Made by a program: the position numbers and the translations under genes. From positions 434,001-498,000 of the forward strand of contig NZ_JAQPCN010000001.1 of NCBI RefSeq assembly GCF_028464225.1: 64,000 bases of DNA, written 5' to 3'. The notes beneath the pieces are model-generated. The model saw only the letters and a program-made list of their open reading frames with translations. It searched no databases and had not been told where the DNA came from. Origin of the DNA: Zeaxanthinibacter sp. PT1 (lineage in GTDB: Bacteria; Bacteroidota; Bacteroidia; Flavobacteriales; Flavobacteriaceae). Shown here one piece after another: positions 58,183-64,000 of this stretch. The first letter of the stretch is position 1; the number at the start of each line of letters is the position of its first letter.

Positions 58183-60462
58183 ATGAAGCGATATATCCCA
58201 TTGCTCAGTCTCCTCCTGCTTTTACTGGCTTTCCTTACCGTGTTCAGCACCCGTATGCCTTCGGACAACTATGGAAATCAGGCTGGGGAGACCGGGTTTT
58301 CCACGGAACGAGCATTGAAGCACGTCAAGGCCATGAGCACAGCACCCCATGCCGTAGGCTTCCCTGCGCATAAGGAAGTCCGTAACTACCTTGAACAGCA
58401 ATTACAATCCCTTGGGCTGCAACCCGTATTACAACAGGGCTACACCGCGGGTGACTGGGGGAATTTAAGCAGGGCCACTAATATTATCGCAAGACTCAAT
58501 GGATCCGGAAACGGGAAGGCCCTTTTGCTACTATCTCATTATGACAGCAACCCTCACTCTTCTTTAGGTGCCAGCGATGCTGCAAGTGGCGTGGCTGCAA
58601 TCCTGGAGAGCATGAGGGCGTTTCTGGCCTCAGGGACCACCCCTGTAAACGATATCATTGTTCTCTTTACAGACGCCGAAGAACTTGGACTCAACGGTGC
58701 CGATTTATTTGTCAACCAACACCCATGGGCTAAAGATGTTGGCCTCGTACTTAATTTTGAGGCCAGGGGTAGCGGGGGGCCATCCTATATGTTCTTGGAA
58801 ACCAATGGAGGTAACCAGGCCCTGATACAGGAATTTATGAAAGCCGAGGTCGAGTTCCCTGCTGCGAATTCACTGGCTTACAGTGTTTATAAATTATTGC
58901 CCAATGATACGGACCTGACTGTCTTCAGGGAAGATGGGAATATACAGGGCTTTAATTTTGCTTTTATAGACGATCATTATGATTATCATACAGCACTGGA
59001 TCGCTATGATCGCCTGGACCCTTCTTCGCTTGCACACCATGGAAGTTATCTTTTCCCCTTGCTTCATCATATGAGCCAGGTCGATCTCTCCACCCTAAAT
59101 GAGGATTCGGATATGGTGTACGTGAATATTCTATTCTTTGGGTTGATCACTTATCCCTATTCATGGATCTGGCCTATGTACTTCCTTGCTGTGTTAACCT
59201 ACATTTTATTGCTCTCTTTTGGACGGAAAAAACAGCTGCTCTCCTGGAGAGCCATGGCAAAAGGATTTACACCGGCTTTACTGAGCCTCCTGGTTAACCT
59301 GCTTATCGGCTATTTCAGTTGGACGGTCATCCTATGGATATACCCGGAATACCGGGACATATTACAAGGTTTTCCCTATAACGGCTATTGGTATATAGGA
59401 GCATTGGGAGCCCTGGCAGCATCTTTATGTTTTATTATCTACAGCAAATTTGACACCATCAGTGTCGCAAATAAACTACCCTCTGTTATCCTGATCTGGC
59501 TGCTATTATGCGGAGCCTTATCCTATTTTCTTGCAGGTGCAGCTTTTTTTATTTTACCGGTCTTTGCCCTCTTGGCAGGGTTCTTTATTATTCTCCACCC
59601 CAAAGAAACCGACCCTATTGTCCTCGCCCTGCTCTGCGTACCGGCAATTTGGATTGTAGCACCCTTTATCGAAGCCCTTCCTGTCGGACTCGGATTAAAA
59701 TTGTTGATCACCACAACCTTATTTGTAACCCTATTGTTCTATCTGCTGTTACCGCTACTGGATTCTCTTAAACTACATCGGAATTTGGCTTTGCTCGGGT
59801 TCATTCTGTTCCTGGGAATGATTGTTGCCGCACATTTAAGGTCCGGATTTTCAGAAGAACAACCGCATCCAAGCAGCTTGGTATATTTATTGGATGCCGA
59901 TACCGAGGAAGCCTATTGGGCGTCCTATAACCACCACTTAAGCTCCTGGAATACCTCTTACTTTACCCAGACACAGGTGGATGATGCGACAGAAATTCCG
60001 ATCTTCCCCAGTAAATACCAATCCGGTTTTACGCAGGTTGCTGCAGCACCGGCAAAAAACCTTGGCGTACCCCTGGTAGAAAAACTGATGGATACCCTGG
60101 TAAATGGCGAGCGAAAACTCAAAATACTATACCGTCCGCAAAGAGCCGTGAACAGGTTAGATCTCTATACTAACCCGGTACAACTGAACCGGGTTAAGGT
60201 CAATGGAGTTTCCCTGGAGGAGCATTATCTGGACAGGCGGGGAAGCCGACTTTTAACCCACTACATCAGTGAGAATGATGTAACCCAGCTAGAGATTGAG
60301 CTGCCTGCAAATGCAGTACTGGAACTTTCTTTCTTTGAATCGGCGAACAACCTGTTAACACACCCGGAATTCTCTGTACCTTCCAGGCCGAAAAAAGAGA
60401 TCCCCATGCCATTTGTATTGAATGATGCCACGGTGATCATGAAAAAAGTGTTGTATGAGTAG
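58183..60462 (+). CDS. Membrane-anchored M28 family peptidase
   Basis: The 759-residue protein begins MKRYIPLLSLLLLLLAFLTV (signal anchor). An M28 peptidase domain (about residues 35-320) has ligands in LLLLSHYDSNPHSSLGASDAASGVAA, split around residue 113, LFTDAEELGLNGADLF and FIDDHYDYHTALDRYD, so the double-zinc site looks complete. Seven or more transmembrane helices follow (about 330-560), then a soluble domain of about 190 residues. This architecture resembles eukaryotic ERMP1/Fxna-like peptidases. It likely acts on peptides in the periplasm. It overlaps the SDR gene by 8 bp. The TTG three codons earlier is rejected in favour of ATG. Confidence 0.92.
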   Translation: MKRYIPLLSLLLLLLAFLTVFSTRMPSDNYGNQAGETGFSTERALKHVKAMSTAPHAVGFPAHKEVRNYLEQQLQSLGLQPVLQQGYTAGDWGNLSRATNIIARLNGSGNGKALLLLSHYDSNPHSSLGASDAASGVAAILESMRAFLASGTTPVNDIIVLFTDAEELGLNGADLFVNQHPWAKDVGLVLNFEARGSGGPSYMFLETNGGNQALIQEFMKAEVEFPAANSLAYSVYKLLPNDTDLTVFREDGNIQGFNFAFIDDHYDYHTALDRYDRLDPSSLAHHGSYLFPLLHHMSQVDLSTLNEDSDMVYVNILFFGLITYPYSWIWPMYFLAVLTYILLLSFGRKKQLLSWRAMAKGFTPALLSLLVNLLIGYFSWTVILWIYPEYRDILQGFPYNGYWYIGALGALAASLCFIIYSKFDTISVANKLPSVILIWLLLCGALSYFLAGAAFFILPVFALLAGFFIILHPKETDPIVLALLCVPAIWIVAPFIEALPVGLGLKLLITTTLFVTLLFYLLLPLLDSLKLHRNLALLGFILFLGMIVAAHLRSGFSEEQPHPSSLVYLLDADTEEAYWASYNHHLSSWNTSYFTQTQVDDATEIPIFPSKYQSGFTQVAAAPAKNLGVPLVEKLMDTLVNGERKLKILYRPQRAVNRLDLYTNPVQLNRVKVNGVSLEEHYLDRRGSRLLTHYISENDVTQLEIELPANAVLELSFFESANNLLTHPEFSVPSRPKKEIPMPFVLNDATVIMKKVLYE

Positions 60463-61264
60463 CACCATTGCTATAATGGGTTGTGGATGGTTAGGTTTAC
60501 CTTTGGCCGAAGCTTTGCTGAAAAACGGATGGACCATTCACGGGAGTACCACATCTGAAGATAAAATACAGTCGCTCCTAAATGCTGGGATCACACCCTT
60601 CTTACTTCAATTGAGTCCTGACCATATCAAAGGAAATATCGGGCAATTCCTGCAAGGCTCAGAGGTACTCGTAATTAATGTTCCTCCCAGGCTTCGGGCC
60701 GAGGACAGTGAAAGCTATTTTGACAAGATGAAGGTGCTTCATAGCGAGATTAAAAAGTCTGGGGTTAGAAAGATCATTTTTGTCAGCAGCACATCGGTAT
60801 ATGGAGATCAAAGTGGAGTATTGGATGAAAAAAGTAAGGCCAGGCCGAATACAGAATCCGGGAGGCATTTACTGGCCTCAGAACAACTCTTTATACAAGA
60901 TCCCGGTTTACATACTACGGTGGTCCGTTTTGGCGGTCTGATCGGTGGCGACAGGCACCCCGTTTCGCATTTATCCGGTAAAACCGAACTTCGGAATGGA
61001 GAGCACCCCGTAAACCTTATCCACCGAACTGATGCTATTTCCCTGGTACAAATCATTATTGAAAAGGAATACTGGAATGCCATCGTCAATGGTGTGGCTC
61101 CGGAACATCCTGAAAAGCAGGATTATTACCGGTCTGAAGCCTTGAAACGCGGGCTTACACCTCCTGATTACCAGCAATCTACAGGAGCAAATCCCGGGAA
61201 ATTAGTTGAATGTAAGTATTTTCCTTATAAAAGGTCCGTATTTTTAACATCGATTTTTAGTTAA
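60455..61264 (+). CDS. NAD(P)-binding SDR-like epimerase (YeeZ type)
   Basis: The 269-residue protein has an extended-SDR Rossmann start TIAIMGCGWLGLPLAEALLK (a GxGxxG variant), VINVPPRLRAE, then IIFVSSTSVYGDQSG and VVRFGGLIGGDRHPVSHLSG. The YxxxK of classical SDRs is replaced by a related pattern, as in the YeeZ-like group. Substrate and product are unknown. Its ATG is inside the end of the peptidase gene, suggesting coupled expression. Confidence 0.88.
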   Translation: MSSTIAIMGCGWLGLPLAEALLKNGWTIHGSTTSEDKIQSLLNAGITPFLLQLSPDHIKGNIGQFLQGSEVLVINVPPRLRAEDSESYFDKMKVLHSEIKKSGVRKIIFVSSTSVYGDQSGVLDEKSKARPNTESGRHLLASEQLFIQDPGLHTTVVRFGGLIGGDRHPVSHLSGKTELRNGEHPVNLIHRTDAISLVQIIIEKEYWNAIVNGVAPEHPEKQDYYRSEALKRGLTPPDYQQSTGANPGKLVECKYFPYKRSVFLTSIFS

Positions 61265-61388
61265 TTCACAACACTTTTCTACCTTTTCACAACAAACCTT
61301 TATGCAAAATCTTAAATAAGGTCCCTTTTTACGGGCATCACGCTATTTCTTCCGTAATTTTAAGTGAATCACAAATTCTACTAGTATC

Positions 61389-61763
61389 ATGGAAAGATTA
61401 AATATAAAAGGGAAAATACTTACAGAAATTAAAGTCTTAATTGATCGCAGTTGTCAAAGAGGAAATAAAACGGAAAGGGACAGGGAACTACACCAGGTGC
61501 TTATTAAAAAGCATTATAATGCTACTGATGTAAAAATCGATTACCATCGGAAAAGAGTATCTATGGATATCGTCATGGATGATACCACATATAACCCTAA
61601 GAAGGTAAATGTGAAATTACCCCTGCTACACGCGAACCTTCTATTCCAGAACCTTCGGGAGTTTTTAAATTCATGTCTTGAGAGCGATCGAAACAGTCTC
61701 TCTTTCTACGCTTGGCTATTACGATCGTATTCCGGCAAGGATATGCCGCTTACCACGGTCTGA
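61389..61763 (+). CDS. Basic hypothetical protein (124 aa), unrecognised
   Basis: The product starts MERLNIKGKILTEIKVLIDR and contains ELHQVLIKKHYNATDVKIDY, HRKRVSMDIVMDDTTYNPKK and LPLLHANLLFQNLREF. It is basic, soluble, and seems to consist of a helical N-terminal part and a beta-strand-rich centre. I know no family for it. It has its own upstream region (61265-61388) and a terminator, so it is probably a single-gene transcript. Confidence 0.65.
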   Translation: MERLNIKGKILTEIKVLIDRSCQRGNKTERDRELHQVLIKKHYNATDVKIDYHRKRVSMDIVMDDTTYNPKKVNVKLPLLHANLLFQNLREFLNSCLESDRNSLSFYAWLLRSYSGKDMPLTTV

Positions 61764-61786
61764 GGAATAATATCACTACAAAAACT

Positions 61787-61815
61787 AAAAGGATACCATG
61801 CGGGTATCCTTTTTT
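61787..61815 (+). terminator. Terminator after the 124-aa gene
   Basis: AAAAGGATACC (61787-61797) pairs perfectly with GGTATCCTTTT (61803-61813) around a five-base loop, followed by further T. Confidence 0.9.
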
Positions 61816-61870
61816 ATTTGACCCCTAGCGATTTAAAGTGATTTTGGGGCAGACTTATTAAAAAAAATAA

Positions 61871-61878
61871 TAGTTTTG
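61871..61878 (+). promoter_or_regulatory. -7 element of the small TPR gene
   Basis: TAGTTTTG is a perfect match and ends 19 nt before the ATG at 61898. Confidence 0.65.
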
Positions 61879-61897
61879 GCGCACAAAATTCAGGTAA

Positions 61898-62596
61898 ATG
61901 AAAAGGATACTATTCGGATTAATGCTGGCTATAAGCCTAAGTACGTATGCCCAAAGCACTACAGATCTTCAAAATCACTACGAGGCGTTTTATAACGAAA
62001 TGAAGTTGCAGGGGGATATCAATGGCGTTATAAACGCACTGACCCACCTGAATATTCTCGCGCCAAGCCAGGAGCGCCGGGATACCCTGGCCTATGTATA
62101 TGCCAACAACAATCAGCATATGCAAGCTCTGAATACTATCGGGATAGAGACCGATGAGAATGATTCAGACCTAGCCGTGCAAGTCAAAGCGATTTCACTT
62201 AAGGCTCTGAACCAACCCAAGCGTGCACTGGAGCAATACAGGATACTATACCAACGAGAAGCAGATCCCTACCTGGCTTACGAGATTGCTGACCTGAGGA
62301 TACAGACCGGAGGGGATGGTGAGGCACTGGAATACATTACTTATGGTATTGCGAATGCAACTGATGATATGATGTATGCTTTTTACGAACGTCAGCAGCC
62401 CTACCAGGTACCTCTGAAAGCAGCATTCCTTCATTTAAAAGGACTGGTACAGTATAACATGAATAAGAATAACATTGACAAGGCCATTGCCCTTATGGAC
62501 GAAGCTTTGGCTATTGATCCTAACTTTAACCTGGCAAGCCTGAGCAAGCAGGCCTTACTGTCCAGGAAAGAAAAAGCAGAGAATCCCGAGGAGTAA
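61898..62596 (+). CDS. Secreted TPR-like protein (232 aa)
   Basis: A signal peptide (ILFGLMLAISLSTYAQ) is followed by TPR-like helices: ERRDTLAYVYANNNQHMQAL, QPKRALEQYRILYQREADPY, then HLKGLVQYNMNKNNIDKAIA and LMDEALAIDPNF near the end. The protein is probably periplasmic and acts as a scaffold; the partner is unknown. It converges with the NTF2-like gene. Confidence 0.8.
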   Translation: MKRILFGLMLAISLSTYAQSTTDLQNHYEAFYNEMKLQGDINGVINALTHLNILAPSQERRDTLAYVYANNNQHMQALNTIGIETDENDSDLAVQVKAISLKALNQPKRALEQYRILYQREADPYLAYEIADLRIQTGGDGEALEYITYGIANATDDMMYAFYERQQPYQVPLKAAFLHLKGLVQYNMNKNNIDKAIALMDEALAIDPNFNLASLSKQALLSRKEKAENPEE

Positions 62597-62605
62597 TTAA
62601 TCGGT

Positions 62606-63103
62606 TCAGGGTTTGCGCAACTTCTCGGTCAGCAGACTGTCCTTTTCTTTTTTCAGCAGGATGAGTTTATCCACGACTTCATTCGGAACCGCAATAGAGA
62701 GGACGTAATGTGCAATTTTCCATTGCCCGTCCTCTTGCCTCAACACGCCTGAGCCACGGCATAATTTCATTTGGGTATCCAGCAATTCGTCAAACCAGGC
62801 GATTTTTCCATCCGGTCCGAGGTAAATATTTCGCTCGAGGGAAGTGAAATTCCACGCTTTACCCCTGTCAAAATAGGGCTTTGAGAATTCCTTAAAGGCC
62901 TGATTCCCCCAGAGCTCTGTCGCATCGGTCCCGATGAAGACCGCATCATCGGTCATCAGATCAAAATATCCTTCAAAATCAGCATCGGATGCAGCCTGGT
63001 GCCATCGGTCCAATATTTTCCCAATAGCATCTTCAGGATTCATTTGACCAAAGGCCTGCCCACAGGCGAAGATCAAGGCGAGTATTATGACATTTCTATT
63101 CAT
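62606..63103 (-). CDS. Secreted NTF2-like (DUF4440/SnoaL-type) protein
   Basis: The 165-residue protein has a signal peptide (VIILALIFACGQAFGQ). The rest is the cone-shaped NTF2-like fold: ILDRWHQAASDADFEGYFDL, MTDDAVFIGTDATELW, NQAFKEFSKPYFDRGKAW, then VLRQEDGQWKIAHYVLSIAV near the C-terminus. It resembles DUF4440/SnoaL-like small-molecule binding or hydrolase domains. No substrate can be named. Its start overlaps the end of the adjacent lipoprotein gene by 8 bp. Confidence 0.88.
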   Translation of the reverse strand: MNRNVIILALIFACGQAFGQMNPEDAIGKILDRWHQAASDADFEGYFDLMTDDAVFIGTDATELWGNQAFKEFSKPYFDRGKAWNFTSLERNIYLGPDGKIAWFDELLDTQMKLCRGSGVLRQEDGQWKIAHYVLSIAVPNEVVDKLILLKKEKDSLLTEKLRKP

Positions 63104-63590
63104 CTAGGAGTAATTCGCTTTCTAAATTATTGTTTAAGATCACATCAAATTGTTCACGCATGGCGTTATAAGAATTAAGCATATCCCTGGTAGGCTTTAC
63201 TAGGTCTTGCCGGTAGATCAGGGCTGCTTTCACCTTCAGGATATAGGTCTTAAGTACTTTTTGCCTGCTTTTAATTTTTGGGGTATCAAATTGTATGGGA
63301 TAGGTAGAAGTTTCAAGGGCTTTTTGCTTTTCAATAAGCTCGTCAACGGTCAAAACCAGGTCTTCCCTGTTCTCGGTCTGGTACACCCTCTTGAAAGCCG
63401 ACTCCATTTCCTGGAACTCCGGCCAAGTTTGTAAAATAACTTCCACCTCCCGGTTTACCGTGTTTATACGGGGCAGGGAATCAGTGGGAAAAGAAGTGAG
63501 TTCCTCTCTGTGAGGGAGTGTGGTTTCTTCCCCTTCTTTACAACTTAAGAGCGAGAGAAGACACAAGCAGATCAGTAATATCTTTGGCAT
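63096..63590 (-). CDS. Helical lipoprotein (164 aa), unrecognised
   Basis: From the ATG at 63590 the product has a lipoprotein signal MPKILLICLCLLSLLSCKEG (Cys at residue 17). A largely helical body follows: NREVEVILQTWPEFQEMESA, VLTVDELIEKQKALETSTYP, KSRQKVLKTYILKVKAALIY. I recognise no family; a periplasmic helical-bundle lipoprotein is the simplest description. The previous frame start is five codons further upstream and less likely. It overlaps the NTF2-like gene by 8 bp, so both are co-expressed. Confidence 0.7.
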   Translation of the reverse strand: MPKILLICLCLLSLLSCKEGEETTLPHREELTSFPTDSLPRINTVNREVEVILQTWPEFQEMESAFKRVYQTENREDLVLTVDELIEKQKALETSTYPIQFDTPKIKSRQKVLKTYILKVKAALIYRQDLVKPTRDMLNSYNAMREQFDVILNNNLESELLLDE

Positions 63591-63619
63591 GGAACGAAGG
63601 TACAAATTTTAATAAAGGC

Positions 63620-63627
63620 TATCTTTG
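63620..63627 (+). promoter_or_regulatory. -7 element of the threonine dehydrogenase-like gene
   Basis: TATCTTTG is a perfect match, ending 21 nt before the ATG at 63649. Confidence 0.6.
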
Positions 63628-63648
63628 GGCTCTATTAATAATTACAAT

Positions 63649-64000
63649 ATGCATAAATCTATACTCATCTTAGGTGCCTGCGGACAAATTGGCACAGAAC
63701 TCACCCTGGCTCTTCGTGAGCGATATGGCAACGAACAAGTGATTGCCAGTGACATACGTGAAGGCAGTGGACAATTGATGGATTCCGGACCGTTTGAAAT
63801 GCTGGATGCCACCAACTATGGAGCTCTTGAAGATATAGTTATGCATTACGAAATTGACGAGGTTTACCTGATGGCCGCGATGCTTAGTGCTACGGCGGAA
63901 AAATTTCCGATGAGAGCCTGGAACCTGAATATGAACTCGTTATTTAACGTGCTTAACCTAGCCAAGGATAAAAAGATCAGTAAGGTTTTCTGGCCTTCCA
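63649..64000 (+). CDS. tdh: SDR-type L-threonine dehydrogenase-like protein, cut at window edge
   Basis: About 117 codons are visible. The start MHKSILILGACGQIGTELTL carries the Rossmann GxxGQIG motif. VIASDIREGSG binds the adenosine ribose; VYLMAAMLSATAEK and NMNSLFNVLNLAKDKKISKV follow. This fits the extended-SDR L-threonine 3-dehydrogenase known from flavobacteria, which converts threonine to 2-amino-3-oxobutyrate. The catalytic YxxxK would lie beyond the window. It is divergent from the lipoprotein gene. Confidence 0.82.
   Translation, partial: MHKSILILGACGQIGTELTLALRERYGNEQVIASDIREGSGQLMDSGPFEMLDATNYGALEDIVMHYEIDEVYLMAAMLSATAEKFPMRAWNLNMNSLFNVLNLAKDKKISKVFWPS

Noticed and set aside
1-64000. 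CRISPR arrays, insertion sequences, prophage genes, toxin-antitoxin pairs
   Set aside because: I searched by eye for repeated spacers, transposase motifs (DDE, HUH), integrases, phage structural genes and small paired ORFs, and found none that hold up.

Overview
The window looks like an ordinary, gene-dense stretch of chromosome from a marine-type member of the Flavobacteriaceae (Bacteroidota). The evidence is: -7 promoter elements of the TAnnTTTG type before many genes; two secreted proteins with type IX secretion (T9SS) C-terminal tails; Bacteroidota-restricted families (DUF4286, DUF4199, DUF6428, TM2, the ACT/HTH protein at 46.9 kb); and the local order prs-rplY-pth. There is no insertion sequence, prophage, CRISPR array, rRNA operon or plasmid-like module. 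One tRNA gene, tRNA-Leu(CAA), lies on the minus strand near 11.0 kb.

Layout. 0-3.7 kb: a dinB-dnaE translesion polymerase pair (minus strand, dnaE running off the left edge) with two operator-like inverted repeats on its promoter. 3.9-10.1 kb: a fasciclin protein, two very small membrane proteins, an MFS exporter, an acidic lipoprotein, a short formylglycine-generating-enzyme-like lipoprotein and a TolB/TPR membrane protein. 10.1-13.6 kb: DUF2237, tRNA-Leu with a partial copy of its 3' end, then prs-rplY-pth. 13.6-20.4 kb: a lipoprotein and a large T9SS metalloprotease on the minus strand, then ribF and an HTTM membrane protein. 20.5-30.7 kb: a long plus-strand run, serS, TPR, DUF4286, GGCT, rsmA, mgtE, nitrilase, cupin, 2-hydroxyacid dehydrogenase, DUF4199, DUF1801, VOC and TM2. 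30.8-32.1 kb: an ArsR/DUF6428/acetyltransferase mini-operon. 32.2-37.4 kb: a fused PlsC/GNAT acyltransferase (OlsF-like), aspartate kinase, a GNAT, fbp and TerB. 37.6-46.9 kb: a DNA-repair island made of the four ligase-associated genes (MBL exonuclease, ATP-dependent ligase, Lhr-like helicase, PdeM) followed by mfd. 46.9-51.4 kb: an ACT protein, YraN and the DUF1800/DUF1501 pair. 51.5-58.1 kb: metG, PAP2, a Cys/Lys-rich miniprotein, two paralogous secreted proteins, a short ssb, a pentapeptide protein, a zinc-ribbon protein and a CBS protein. 58.2-64 kb: a membrane M28 peptidase, an SDR, small secreted or lipoproteins and the start of an SDR-type threonine dehydrogenase.

The genes are mostly housekeeping (translation: serS, metG, rplY, pth, rsmA, tRNA; nucleotide and cofactor supply: prs, ribF) combined with DNA repair and envelope or secretion functions. 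The features I consider most worth follow-up are the operator-like pair on dinB-dnaE; the stereotyped spacing of about 18-19 nt between -7 elements and start codons, which relocates several start codons and predicts two leaderless mRNAs; the FGE-like lipoprotein that keeps the Cys-x4-Cys pair; the ArsR and DUF6428 proteins that both end in a Cys-Cys tail; the tandem C-x3-C-x-HG secreted paralogs beside a Cys-rich miniprotein; and the partial tRNA-Leu copy. All family assignments come from reading motifs; no database search was run.
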